DNA of 64,000 nt from Myxococcus sp. RHSTA-1-4 (GTDB lineage: Bacteria > Myxococcota > Myxococcia > Myxococcales > Myxococcaceae), in assembly GCF_020037125.1 (NCBI RefSeq), contig NZ_JAIQDG010000034.1, positions 1-64,000 on the forward strand, written 5' to 3'. Below, in pieces: positions 1 to 7,910 of the stretch; the stretch's first letter is position 1; each line of letters opens with the position of its first letter. A program made the translations under genes and the position numbers. The notes under the pieces were generated by a model. The model was given only the letters and a program-made list of their open reading frames with translations. It was not told where the DNA came from and did not search any database.

Positions 1-459
1 GGAAAGAACGTCACCGTGCTGGTGACCCAGGGCGCCATGGAGAACGTGGGGGCCGCGAAGGCCACCACCATCGGCGGCGGCTACAGCGTCAACGTGGCGC
101 TGGCCTGCAACGAAGCGACGGGGGGCGCAAAAGCAGAGCTGGTGGCAGGCCTCAAGGCCGAAGGCGTGGGCGGCCCGAGACAAGAAACCGTCTCGGGAGA
201 CAAGCAGCTCCACGCGGGTGGTGACGACTGGGTGGACGTGGATGGCTGTTTCACGCTGGCCATCGGCAAGGACTGGAAGGTCCAGGCCGGGGAGGGGCTC
301 CACCTGCGCGTCGACGAGGTCCACTCGGTGCACGCGAGGTCCTTCAATTTGAACGCGGAGAGGTTCACCATCGCCGTCAACGGCAGGGTGATTCTTCAGC
401 TGGAAGAGCCTGGACGGGCGCGTTTCTTTGGTCGCCGCCTCACCATTGAGGAGAAATAG
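1..459 (+). CDS. VgrG-like type VI secretion spike protein, C-terminal part (5' truncated)
   Basis: The reading frame is open from the first base (Gly-Lys-Asn-Val-Thr) and ends at TAG 457-459, so only the last ~152 residues are visible. The start of this piece, with a TxxGGxYxVNV stretch, looks like the repetitive beta-helical needle seen in VgrG/gp5 spike proteins. The rest is a beta-rich extension (VDVDGxFTLAIGKDW, then RVILQLEEPG). In type VI secretion, VgrG trimers tip the Hcp tube and carry effectors encoded just downstream. The next gene starts 10 bp after this stop and has a nuclease-type motif, which supports that role. The family call rests on a fragment, so it is moderately sure. 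No other type VI component is in the window. Confidence 0.65.
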   Translation, partial: GKNVTVLVTQGAMENVGAAKATTIGGGYSVNVALACNEATGGAKAELVAGLKAEGVGGPRQETVSGDKQLHAGGDDWVDVDGCFTLAIGKDWKVQAGEGLHLRVDEVHSVHARSFNLNAERFTIAVNGRVILQLEEPGRARFFGRRLTIEEK

Positions 460-469
460 GAGCGCGGTC

Positions 470-1030
470 ATGGTCAGGTTCAAGGGGAAGCGGGTATTGA
501 TGATTCAAGGAGGCTGCGAGCTGCCCTTCGCACGGCCGATGGTGGAAGACCCCTGCCCGCCCGGTGAGCATGCCGAGCGCATCTACTTCCCAGAGGTGGA
601 CCCAGCAGAGGCCAACCCACTCAGGCGCATAGCGAAGATGAGGGATGCGGAGAACGATGCCTTCGAAATCGCCGCAGCCGAGTACAACGTCAAGAGAGGC
701 CACATCACCCATGGACGTCAGATTTCGCGCGCCGCGACCTCCGCGGAGCTGGCAGCTGGACTGAATGGTGGCCACCAGCACGTCAAGGCCGTGTGCATCC
801 GCTGTGGGCAGTCGCGCGAAATCGACCACGCCGCGGACAAGAGAACCACGGTCGAGTGCAAGAATCAGATGTCTCCTTATGGAGGCTCCGACCAGCTCAA
901 GAACAATAAGACAATGCTTGAGCGAGGCATGCGGGTGTCTTACAAGCTTCCTGCGGGTCAGCGAGGAGACAGGCGCCTCCAGACGCTCACGGACGCGGGG
1001 TTTGAGCTGATCTTCATCAAGTTCGTCTAG
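470..1030 (+). CDS. Putative type VI effector with PD-(D/E)XK nuclease motif
   Basis: A 186-aa protein starting at ATG 470 with AGGAG at 458-462 as ribosome binding site; an open extension back to 428 lies inside vgrG and is not needed. The C-terminal half has a CxxC pair (C109, C112), then an acidic residue D119 and E129-C-K131. The spacing D-x9-ExK fits the core of restriction-endonuclease-like PD-(D/E)XK folds, in which D, E and K bind metal and cut DNA or RNA. A helix and a QxLTDAGFELIFIKF end follow, as expected for such a fold. There is no signal peptide or membrane segment, so delivery would depend on the VgrG encoded upstream. No named family is recognised; the nuclease role is inferred from the motif and the gene order vgrG-effector-immunity. 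Confidence 0.6.
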   Translation: MVRFKGKRVLMIQGGCELPFARPMVEDPCPPGEHAERIYFPEVDPAEANPLRRIAKMRDAENDAFEIAAAEYNVKRGHITHGRQISRAATSAELAAGLNGGHQHVKAVCIRCGQSREIDHAADKRTTVECKNQMSPYGGSDQLKNNKTMLERGMRVSYKLPAGQRGDRRLQTLTDAGFELIFIKFV

Positions 1031-1050
1031 CCGACACTCGGGAGCGCCTC

Positions 1051-1737
1051 ATGGGAACGCCCACCTGGTTTCATTTCGCCGCGGTGCAATCAACGCCCGC
1101 GCAGCTCTTCTCCAGGGTCGAGTCACTGAGGAGGGAGCATCGCTTCAAGCCGCGTGACATGGCCCGACTGTCTCGAAACACCGAAAGCGGAGAGCTTGAG
1201 TTCCAGGAGAGCACGCTCCGTCAGGTTCATGAGGACGCGGAGGTACTGGACGCCGCGCGCACATGGGACGGGTTCGCTGTGGCCTACAACGTCCTGTCGA
1301 TACAGGCGACGATGTACCTGCACTTCTGGCGCCAGGACAGAGGAGCCGGTTTCGCCGTGGAGGTGGACACCCAGGTTCCCTACCGAGAAGCTCCTGGCAT
1401 GGCCGAAGGAGAGTGGCTGGAGCGGTTCATGTGTGCGTATGCCGCGACCTGTGACAGTTCCGCGTGTGCATATGGCCGGGACTGGCCTTTTTCCTTCGAG
1501 TCCCTGGAGCCCGCACGGCTCGTGGAGGAGCTGCGTGGGGGAAAGCTGCTCAAGCGTCCGCTCCCAGGCTTCTACCTGCTCTCCCCCAGCCTCCTGAGCG
1601 GGGAGGAGGTCTCCAGCCTGTTGCATGCCCAGGAAGCGGAGCTGGCGAAGCACCATCACCTGCTGCGCTACTTCCGCACGTCCACGGGACACCACGTGCT
1701 CTCGTCACTGTGCCGGAGCGACTGGTGGGCGGCCTGA
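1051..1737 (+). CDS. Putative immunity protein for the upstream nuclease effector
   Basis: A 228-aa soluble protein starting at ATG 1051, 20 bp after the effector stop, with GGGAG at about 1040 as ribosome binding site. It has no signal peptide or membrane segment and no domain I recognise. It is Trp- and His-rich near the C-terminus (AKHHHLL, SDWWAA) and mixed alpha/beta. Its position directly behind a putative toxic nuclease, in the same direction and with short spacing, is the usual position of a cytoplasmic immunity protein that binds and blocks the effector. That function is inference from position only. The next gene (dinG) is convergent, so the three-gene unit ends here. Confidence 0.45.
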   Translation: MGTPTWFHFAAVQSTPAQLFSRVESLRREHRFKPRDMARLSRNTESGELEFQESTLRQVHEDAEVLDAARTWDGFAVAYNVLSIQATMYLHFWRQDRGAGFAVEVDTQVPYREAPGMAEGEWLERFMCAYAATCDSSACAYGRDWPFSFESLEPARLVEELRGGKLLKRPLPGFYLLSPSLLSGEEVSSLLHAQEAELAKHHHLLRYFRTSTGHHVLSSLCRSDWWAA

Positions 1738-1758
1738 AGCGTAGCCAGCCGCCCCGCG

Positions 1759-3747
1759 TCAGCGAATCGTCCGCACGGGCCGCACCGGGCCGTTGAACCA
1801 GCGGCTCAGCTCCACCACGTCCTCCAGCCGGCGCGCATCCGGCAGGCTGGACAGGAACACCCGGCCGTACGCCTTCGTCACGATGCGCCTGTCCAGCATC
1901 GCCACGATGCCCCGGTCCGACTGTGTGCGGATGAGCCGCCCGAAGCCCTGCCGCAGCGCCAGCGCCGCCTGCGGGAGCTGGTACGCCTCGAAGGGCTCCT
2001 CGCCCCGCTGCTGGAGCTGGTTGATTCGCGCCGCCACCAGCGGGTCCCCCGGTGATGCGAAGGGCAGCCTGTCGATGATGACCAGGCTCAGCGCGTCCCC
2101 CGGCACGTCCACGCCCTCCCAGAAGCTGTGCGCCGCGAACAGCACGCTCGGCGTCTCGCGGAAGGCCTCCAACAGCTGCTGCTTGGGCCGCTCGCCCTGG
2201 AGCAGCGCCTGGTAGGGCAGCCGCCCCGCCGTCAGCTCGTACGCGCGCACCATGTTGCGCAGCGACGTGAAGAGCACGAACGCGCGCCCCCCCGTCACCT
2301 CGCACAGCTTCAGGATTTCCTCCGCCGCCGCCTCGATGAAGCCGGGCGCCGCCGGGTCCGGCAGGTGCGTGGGCAGGTACAGCGCCGCCTGCGTCGGGAA
2401 GTCGAACGGGCTGGGCACCGCCAGCGTCCGCACCTGCGTCACCGGCTGCCCGTCCTCCCCGTACAGCCCCATGCGCTTCGCGAAGAAGTCGAAGCGGCTG
2501 TCCGCCGCCAGCGTGGCCGACGTGTACACCACCGTGTCCAGCGCGCCGTACATCCGCTCGCGCAGCTCCTTCGCCACGTCAATGGGGCTGGCGCGCAAAA
2601 AGAGCCCCTTGCCGCGCTGCTCCGCCCAGTACACGTGGTCCGCGGACTCCACCTTCTCCAGGAAGCCGAGCTGCTCCTCCAGCTCGTCGCCACGGCGCGT
2701 GACGGCCGCCAGCTCCGGCTCGCGCTCGCCCACCGTGAAGGCCGTCAGCGCGCCCAGCGCCTCGCGCACGCCCTCCAGCGCGGTGGACAGCTTCGCCATC
2801 GCCTCCGGCTTCAGTGCCACGGAGGACTCCAGCCCGGACAGCCCCAGCGCCCGCGGCGCCTGCGCGAAGAGGGCCTCCGCGCCGCTGCGCAGCCTCGCCG
2901 CCAGCGCGCGCAGCATGGCGTGGCGCGAGTCCTCCTCCTTCAGCGCCGCCACGGCGTCCCGCGCCAGCTCCTCCAGCCGGTAGTTGGACACGCTGACGCC
3001 GAAGTGGCCGCTGGCCGCGTCCTCCAGCGCGTGCGCCTCGTCGAAGATGACGGCGTCGTACCAGGGCAGCACGCCCTCGGTGCGCTTGCCGGAGCTGCGC
3101 AGCGCCAGGTCCGCGAAGAAGAGGTGGTGGTTGACCACCAGCAGGTCCGCGCCCTCCGCGCGCTTGCGCATGCGCGTGACGTGGCAGTTCTCGTACAGCG
3201 GGCACCTCGTGCCCATGCACGTCTCGGACGTGGTGGACAGCCGCGACCAGGCGCTGAAGGACTCGGGCAGGTCCAGCTCGCCGCGGTCCCCCGTCTCCGT
3301 CTCCTGCGCCCACTTCTTCAGCTTCGGCCAGTAGCGCGACTCCTCGCGAGAGGAGAACTGCGGGTCCTTGGAGAAGGCGTCGTACCGGTGCAGGCAGAGG
3401 TAGTTGCCGCGCCCCTTGAGGTACGCCGCCTCGAAGCGCAGCCCCATCTTCTCCCGCATCAGCGGCAGGTCCTTGAAGAAAATCTGGTCCTGCAGCGTCT
3501 TCGTCGCGGTGGACACCACCACCCGGCGCCCGGACAGCAGCGCGGGCACCAGGTAGGCGAGCGTCTTGCCCGTGCCCGTCCCTGCCTCGGCCAGGAGGTA
3601 GCTGCGCTCGTTGAAGGCCCGCTCCACGGCGCGCGCCATCTGGAGCTGCTCCGGGCGGTGCTCGTACCCGGGCAGCGCGGCTTCGAGCGCCCCGCCGGGA
3701 CCCAGCAGGCTGTCGACGGAGTGGGACGTGGAGTGGGAGAGCGGCAT
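1759..3747 (-). CDS. dinG: ATP-dependent DNA helicase, DinG/YoaA type (XPD-like, Fe-S)
   Basis: A 662-aa superfamily 2 helicase. Walker A is AEAGTGTGKT at about residues 53-62. Four cysteines placed like the Fe-S cluster ligands of XPD/DinG helicases lie at C118, C177, C182 and C188. The Walker B box is DEAH at 236-239, and the C-terminal RecA-like domain has the FATSFWEGVDV-type motif (here AHSFWEGVDVPG) and a QGFGRLIR motif VI. Such enzymes unwind DNA 5'-3', resolve D-loops, R-loops and G-quadruplexes and help replication forks through damage. The length is close to YoaA (~636) and shorter than E. coli DinG (~716), so the exact subgroup is open. It stands alone, convergent with the immunity gene and divergent from nothing close. 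Confidence 0.9.
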   Translation of the reverse strand: MPLSHSTSHSVDSLLGPGGALEAALPGYEHRPEQLQMARAVERAFNERSYLLAEAGTGTGKTLAYLVPALLSGRRVVVSTATKTLQDQIFFKDLPLMREKMGLRFEAAYLKGRGNYLCLHRYDAFSKDPQFSSREESRYWPKLKKWAQETETGDRGELDLPESFSAWSRLSTTSETCMGTRCPLYENCHVTRMRKRAEGADLLVVNHHLFFADLALRSSGKRTEGVLPWYDAVIFDEAHALEDAASGHFGVSVSNYRLEELARDAVAALKEEDSRHAMLRALAARLRSGAEALFAQAPRALGLSGLESSVALKPEAMAKLSTALEGVREALGALTAFTVGEREPELAAVTRRGDELEEQLGFLEKVESADHVYWAEQRGKGLFLRASPIDVAKELRERMYGALDTVVYTSATLAADSRFDFFAKRMGLYGEDGQPVTQVRTLAVPSPFDFPTQAALYLPTHLPDPAAPGFIEAAAEEILKLCEVTGGRAFVLFTSLRNMVRAYELTAGRLPYQALLQGERPKQQLLEAFRETPSVLFAAHSFWEGVDVPGDALSLVIIDRLPFASPGDPLVAARINQLQQRGEEPFEAYQLPQAALALRQGFGRLIRTQSDRGIVAMLDRRIVTKAYGRVFLSSLPDARRLEDVVELSRWFNGPVRPVRTIR

Positions 3748-3871
3748 CGGTACCGGGAGGAGGACGGAGGCGGCCGGACAAGATAGCAGCGCTCGCCGCT
3801 TCAGGCGCGTTTCCGTCCACGCGCCGCCCCGCGCGCGCGAAGGGCCGGCTGCTCCCCGGGGGAGCGCCGCC

Positions 3872-4645
3872 TCACGGGCCCGACATCAGCGCGCGCAGGT
3901 TCTGGAAGACGAGCACGGCCAGCACCACCACCACCAGGAACATCACCGCCGCCAGCACCGTCTTCATGCGCTTCTGCGTGGGAGAGGGGCCGGAGAGCTC
4001 GCCCGGCCCCGGCACCGCGAGGGTGGCCCGCCGCACCACCTCGTCCCGCCCGCGCCGGGCCATGGCGTCCTCGGGCACCCGCGCCAGCCGCAGCCGGTAC
4101 AGCCGCCCCGCCATGGCCAGCTCGCCGCGCGCCATGGCCAGCGTCATCAGCCGGTCGTGCGCCTCCTCGTCCTCCCAGTGCTCGGACAGCGCCCGCCAGG
4201 CGTCCGCCAGCACGCTGGAGGGGCGGTGCTCGTCCGCGCTGAAGTTGACGTAGACGAGCCCGCACTGCGCGCAGGACTCCGCGCCCTCGCGCCGCGGCGC
4301 CACGCACTTGGGGCAGTCGCCGGCCGGCGCCTCGAAGAGCTCCTCATCGGACAGGGGCGCGCCCGGCCGCCCCGCCTGCGTCCGCACCACGCGCAGGGCC
4401 GGCGAGCTGGGGCGCGCGGGAGGCGGCGGCGCCGCTTCGGGCTCGGACGGCGGTGCGCCCGGCCCCGTCCCCTCTCTCGCCGGCGGCGAGGCGGCGGCGC
4501 CCCCCATCACCGCGGAGGAGGCCGCGGGCGCGCGGGCCCGGCTCTCCGCGCCGCAGCGGTCGCACTTCACCACGAGCACGCCCGCCTCCACCCGGAACAC
4601 CTCGAGGGGAACGAGCCGCTCGCACGCCTCACACTGGAATTTCAT
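3872..4645 (-). CDS. Zinc-ribbon protein with C-terminal membrane anchor
   Basis: A 257-aa protein whose ATG at 4645 overlaps the stop of the upstream protease gene (ATGA), which sets the start even though the frame stays open to 5032. N-terminal CxxC pairs C5/C8 and C28/C31 form an MJ0042-like zinc finger. A Pro/Ala-rich linker follows, then a second ribbon (DCPKC and CAQCG), a helical middle part with a repeated ARGELAMAGRLYRLRLA stretch, and one hydrophobic segment near the C-terminus (VLAAVMFLVVVVLAVLVF) that would anchor it in the inner membrane. Myxobacteria have many such zinc-ribbon membrane proteins of unknown role. Coupled translation suggests a link to the metalloprotease, for example as substrate or adaptor, but that is inference. 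Confidence 0.75.
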   Translation of the reverse strand: MKFQCEACERLVPLEVFRVEAGVLVVKCDRCGAESRARAPAASSAVMGGAAASPPAREGTGPGAPPSEPEAAPPPPARPSSPALRVVRTQAGRPGAPLSDEELFEAPAGDCPKCVAPRREGAESCAQCGLVYVNFSADEHRPSSVLADAWRALSEHWEDEEAHDRLMTLAMARGELAMAGRLYRLRLARVPEDAMARRGRDEVVRRATLAVPGPGELSGPSPTQKRMKTVLAAVMFLVVVVLAVLVFQNLRALMSGP

Positions 4646-5637
4646 GTCACCACCTGACGCAGGGGGATGGGCATGGCGCAACCGATGAGGGCCAGCAGGC
4701 ACAACGCGCAGATGACCTTGCGCCCGGGGCTGAGCGGCTCCAGCGGCTCCACCACCTCCGGGTGCCCGAAGCCCACCAGCTTGCTCGTCACCAGCAGCCA
4801 CAGGCCCCAGGACGCGGTGACGAAGACGGTGAGGAACAGCAGCACCAGCGCCACCACCCGCCCCACCCACCGCGCGCGCTGCCCCCAGAGGGCATGGGCC
4901 AGGTGCCCGCCGTCGAGCTGCCCCACCGGCATCAGGTTGAGCAGCGTGACGAGCAGACCGAACCAGCCGGCGATGACCACCGGGTGCACCAGCACGTCCT
5001 TGCCCTCGGGAATCGGGCCCAGCGCCAGCCACGTCAGGCCCCGCATCAGCAGGCTGTCCCCGAAGACGGTCTGCACGCTGTGGATGGCCTCCTCCGGCGC
5101 GGGCGGCGCGTGGGTGATTTTCGCCATGACCCAGGCGAACAAGTCACGCCCATACGCCCACAGCGAGTCGTCACCGGGGAACGGCGCGTCGAGCCGCGGC
5201 GCGTCCACCACCGTGGAGTGCGCCAGTCCCCAGAAGAGGATGGGCAGCGCCACCACCAGCCCCGCCAGCGGCCCCGCCGCGCCAATGTCCACCAGCGCGT
5301 TGCGGTGGGGGATGCGGTCCCGGATGCGGATGACGGCGCCCAGCGTGCCCACGCCCAGCACCGGCAGCGGGATGAAGTACGGCAGCGACGTGTCCACCCG
5401 GTGAATGCGCGCCAGCAGGTAGTGCCCCATCTCGTGCGAGCCGAGGATGGCCAGCAGGGACAGGCTGAAGGACAGCGCGCGCAGGGCCGCCTCGGGGGAG
5501 ACCTCGCCCGGCGAGTAGGGACGCTGGAAGTGGAAGTAGAGGAGGTACGACGTGAAGGTGGTGCCCACCGTCAGCACGAGCAGCAACAGGTGTACCCAGT
5601 ACCGGGGGGCGGGACGGGCAACGGGGGCGGTGTCCAT
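4642..5637 (-). CDS. Site-2-type intramembrane metalloprotease (M50 family)
   Basis: A 331-aa polytopic membrane protein. The zinc-binding HExxH motif is H68-E-M-G-H72, in a hydrophobic stretch, and the second motif near the C-terminal half is NLMPVGQLDGG, in which the Asp is the third zinc ligand of M50 proteases. Six or so hydrophobic segments surround them. It resembles the plant EGY / bacterial membrane M50 type without a PDZ domain. These enzymes cut transmembrane segments of anti-sigma factors and other membrane proteins. The gene is first in a two-gene unit, with its TGA overlapping the start of the zinc-ribbon protein gene. The substrate is unknown. Confidence 0.88.
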   Translation of the reverse strand: MDTAPVARPAPRYWVHLLLLVLTVGTTFTSYLLYFHFQRPYSPGEVSPEAALRALSFSLSLLAILGSHEMGHYLLARIHRVDTSLPYFIPLPVLGVGTLGAVIRIRDRIPHRNALVDIGAAGPLAGLVVALPILFWGLAHSTVVDAPRLDAPFPGDDSLWAYGRDLFAWVMAKITHAPPAPEEAIHSVQTVFGDSLLMRGLTWLALGPIPEGKDVLVHPVVIAGWFGLLVTLLNLMPVGQLDGGHLAHALWGQRARWVGRVVALVLLFLTVFVTASWGLWLLVTSKLVGFGHPEVVEPLEPLSPGRKVICALCLLALIGCAMPIPLRQVVT

Positions 5638-5730
5638 GCGCGAGGGCCTCGGGGTTGGCTAGCAAGGGGAGGTGTGCATTGCAACGGGCCCCTGGCCAGC
5701 CCCACCCGGACACTCTGTCCCAGACCGACC

Positions 5731-5758
5731 TTGACATGGAGTCGACATCTGGTACGAC
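5731..5758 (+). promoter_or_regulatory. Candidate sigma-70-type promoter of the small lipoprotein gene
   Basis: TTGACA at 5731-5736 is a perfect -35 hexamer. After 16 bp comes TACGAC at 5753-5758, a weak -10 preceded by TGG. The start codon is ~90 bp further on. The rest of the divergent spacer 5638-5846 shows nothing else clear. Confidence 0.4.
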
Positions 5759-5846
5759 CCCCCGCCGCTTGAGGTCCCATCCAACGGCCGGGCGCTTCCA
5801 AGGACGCTCAGCCACCGTTCAAGCGCCTTTTAGAGAGGGGAACGCC

Positions 5847-6194
5847 ATGAAGAAGTTCGTCCTGTCCGCCGTTGCCGCCAGCAGCCTGGTTGCCTGCACC
5901 AGCGTGGAGAGCGCCGTTGTCTCCGGTACGGAGATCGCCTCCAATGGCGAGGCCGTCGCCGTCGTCCAGGCCAACGCCCTGGGCCTGACCGCCATCTTCC
6001 ACATCATCGACATCGTCCAGAGCGACCTGGACACCGTCATCAACAAGCTGCTCATCGCCGAGGCGAAGGCCATGGGCGCCTCCAAGGTGGAGCTGCTGAC
6101 CACCGGCACCACCCCCCGTCACGGCATCTACGCCCTGACCGGCCTCATCATCGGCGTGACCTCGTCCAGCGCCACCGGTGTGGCGGTGAAGTAG
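5847..6194 (+). CDS. Small lipoprotein, unknown function
   Basis: The 115-aa start at ATG 5847 is chosen because of GAGAGGGG just upstream and a lipoprotein signal peptide right after it: MKKFVLSAVAASSLVAC with lipobox LVAC, so Cys17 would be lipidated. The mature part has two hydrophobic, glycine-poor stretches (AIFHIIDIVQSDLDTVINKLLIAEA and IYALTGLIIGVTS region) split by a KVELLTTGTTPRHG turn. It ends shortly after. No family is recognised. A strong stem-loop terminator follows at 6226-6262, so it is probably a monocistronic, well-expressed gene. Confidence 0.75.
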   Translation: MKKFVLSAVAASSLVACTSVESAVVSGTEIASNGEAVAVVQANALGLTAIFHIIDIVQSDLDTVINKLLIAEAKAMGASKVELLTTGTTPRHGIYALTGLIIGVTSSSATGVAVK

Positions 6195-6225
6195 TCCACA
6201 CCCCAGCTCACGCTGGCGGTATGCG

Positions 6226-6262
6226 GGAGGCCCCCTGGCGACAGGCGGGCCTCCTTGCTTTT
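6226..6262 (+). terminator. Rho-independent terminator after the small lipoprotein gene
   Basis: A perfect 8-bp stem, GGAGGCCC at 6226-6233 with GGGCCTCC at 6247-6254, is followed by TTGCTTTT. It ends 30 bp before the next gene's start, so the two lipoproteins are separate units. Confidence 0.7.
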
Positions 6263-6291
6263 CAGCCCTCCCCTCCCTTCTCCTCCCGCCC

Positions 6292-7095
6292 ATGCGCTCC
6301 CGCCTCCTCCTGTCCTGTGCCCTGCTGGCCCTCACCGGTTGCTCCCGGAAGGGCGGGGACGACTCCGCCACCCTGGTTCCCCAGGTGCGGACGCGGCTGG
6401 CGGAGCGCGACGCGAAGCTCACCGGCTACCGCATCTCCGGCACGGTGAAGGAAGAGGGACAGGCGCCGGTGAGCTTCACCTTCGACTACCGCGCGCCGCA
6501 GCGCATGCGCGGCACGCTGGGCGCGCCCGCCTCGCGCACCTTCGCCTGGGACGGCACGCACCTGTTCCAGCAGCTCGACGGGGAGAAGCAGTTCAGCACC
6601 TTCAAGTCGGAGCTGCCGCCGGCGAAGCTGGCGGAGTTCCTCACGACCACCTTCGGCCCCTTCACGCCCGAGGGCTTCCGCACGCCGCTGCTGTTGCGCA
6701 GCGCCACGGCCCGCCGCGCCCAGCACCCGCGTGCCCCGGAGGCCGTGGAGCTGGTCCAGAAGCTGGAGGGCGAGGCCGCCGGCGTGGAGATGGTCTACGT
6801 GCTGCGCTGGCCCCGGCTGGATTTCCTCGCCCGGCGCACCCGTGCTCCGGACGGCACCACGGCCGAGGAGCGCATGGAGGACGAGCACTGCGACGAGAAG
6901 CTCGGGCTGTGCGTGCCGAAGCGCCTCACGCGGTGGCTGGGGGGCAGGCAGGTGGGGGAGACCGTGCTCGGCGGTGTGGAGCTGAACGTGAGCCTGCCCA
7001 ACGATGCCTTCACCCTCGGCGCGCCCGAGGGGTACGAAGTGCAGTCGCGGACACTGGTGGAGTCCACTCCCGCCGCGGCGCCCACGGGCGGTTGA
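6292..7095 (+). CDS. Putative outer-membrane lipoprotein, LolA/LolB-like fold possible
   Basis: A 267-aa lipoprotein precursor: a basic n-region, a hydrophobic stretch and lipobox LTGC with Cys17. The mature part consists of alternating beta strands of the type YRISGTVKEEG, VSFTFDYRAPQRMRG, TFAWDGTHLFQQLD. This resembles the half-barrel of LolA/LolB-type periplasmic lipid carriers and of DUF-type 'outer membrane lipoprotein-sorting' proteins (a strand reporting how a lipid layer is carried). That resemblance is in pattern only. It has one CDEKLGLCVPKR pair that could form a disulfide. It precedes a HAD phosphatase by 48 bp in the same direction. Function is not known. Confidence 0.7.
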   Translation: MRSRLLLSCALLALTGCSRKGGDDSATLVPQVRTRLAERDAKLTGYRISGTVKEEGQAPVSFTFDYRAPQRMRGTLGAPASRTFAWDGTHLFQQLDGEKQFSTFKSELPPAKLAEFLTTTFGPFTPEGFRTPLLLRSATARRAQHPRAPEAVELVQKLEGEAAGVEMVYVLRWPRLDFLARRTRAPDGTTAEERMEDEHCDEKLGLCVPKRLTRWLGGRQVGETVLGGVELNVSLPNDAFTLGAPEGYEVQSRTLVESTPAAAPTGG

Positions 7096-7143
7096 CCGGG
7101 TTCCCATTCGTCGCCACCTTCGGGGCCGGGGGCAACGGCACAT

Positions 7144-7851
7144 ATGGTGGAAAACGTCATCTTCGACGTGGATGGGACCCTGGTGGACTCGGTGGACGAG
7201 CACGCCGAGGCCTGGCGGCGCGCCTTCCTGCACTTCGGCCGGGACATCCCCTTCGCGCACGTGCGCAGCCAGATTGGCAAGGGGGCCGACCAGCTCATCC
7301 CCGTCTTCTTCAACGACGAGGAGCTGGAGCGCTTCGGCAAGGAGCTGGAGGAGTACCGGACCCGGCTCTTCATGAGCGAGTTCCTGCCCAAGGTGCGCGC
7401 CTTCCCCCGGGTGCGCGAGCTGTTCCAGCGGCTGCGCGCGGAAGGCGTCCGCGTCGCCCTGGCCTCCAGCGCCAAGGAGGAGGAGCTGAAGCAGTACGTG
7501 AAGCTGTGCGCCATCGACGGCCTGTTCGAGACGAAGACGAACAAGGACGAGGTGGACAAGAGCAAGCCGCACCCGGACATCTTCGACGTGGCGCTGGAGC
7601 GCCTGGGCCGGCCGGACGTGCGCGCCACGGTGGTGGTGGGCGACACGCCCTATGACGCGCTCGCCGCCAACAAGCTGGGCCTGCCCACGGTGGGCGTGCT
7701 GGCCGGGGGCTTCCCTCCGGACGACCTGCGCTCCGCGGGCTGCCGCACCCTGGTGAAGGACCCGGCGGAGTTGCTCGCGCGCTTCGAGTCCTCCCCGCGC
7801 GACTGGCCCTGGAACGAGGCCGGCGCCGCCCAGACGGCCAAGGACGAGTAG
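7144..7851 (+). CDS. HAD-superfamily hydrolase, phosphoglycolate phosphatase-like
   Basis: A 235-aa protein with the HAD motifs in order: motif I DVDGTLVDS at residues 8-16 (nucleophile D8 and acid/base D10), motif II with Ser in ASSAKEEE, motif III Lys in KSKPHPDIF, and motif IV VVVGDTPYD. Between I and II lies a helical C1 cap (residues ~20-85). This is the pattern of the phosphoglycolate phosphatase / beta-phosphoglucomutase group, which acts on small phosphorylated metabolites. The substrate cannot be told from sequence. It has a clean ATG start next to an ACATATG context. Confidence 0.88.
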   Translation: MVENVIFDVDGTLVDSVDEHAEAWRRAFLHFGRDIPFAHVRSQIGKGADQLIPVFFNDEELERFGKELEEYRTRLFMSEFLPKVRAFPRVRELFQRLRAEGVRVALASSAKEEELKQYVKLCAIDGLFETKTNKDEVDKSKPHPDIFDVALERLGRPDVRATVVVGDTPYDALAANKLGLPTVGVLAGGFPPDDLRSAGCRTLVKDPAELLARFESSPRDWPWNEAGAAQTAKDE

Positions 7852-7869
7852 CCCCGTCCGTCCCCGCGC

Positions 7870-7893
7870 CCCATCCCCCATGCGAGGGATGGG
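7870..7893. terminator. Stem-loop between convergent genes
   Basis: CCCATCCC at 7870-7877 pairs with GGGATGGG at 7886-7893 (8 bp, 8-nt loop). It lies between two convergent genes and lacks a T-run, so it may act as a bidirectional mRNA 3' end or be only a stable hairpin. Confidence 0.35.
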
Positions 7894-7910
7894 TGGGGAC
7901 ACCAACCCCG

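Noticed and set aside
2128-3786. 552-codon open frame opposite dinG
   Set aside because: Rich in Arg, Gln, Leu and Val with no domain; dinG on the other strand has all helicase motifs.
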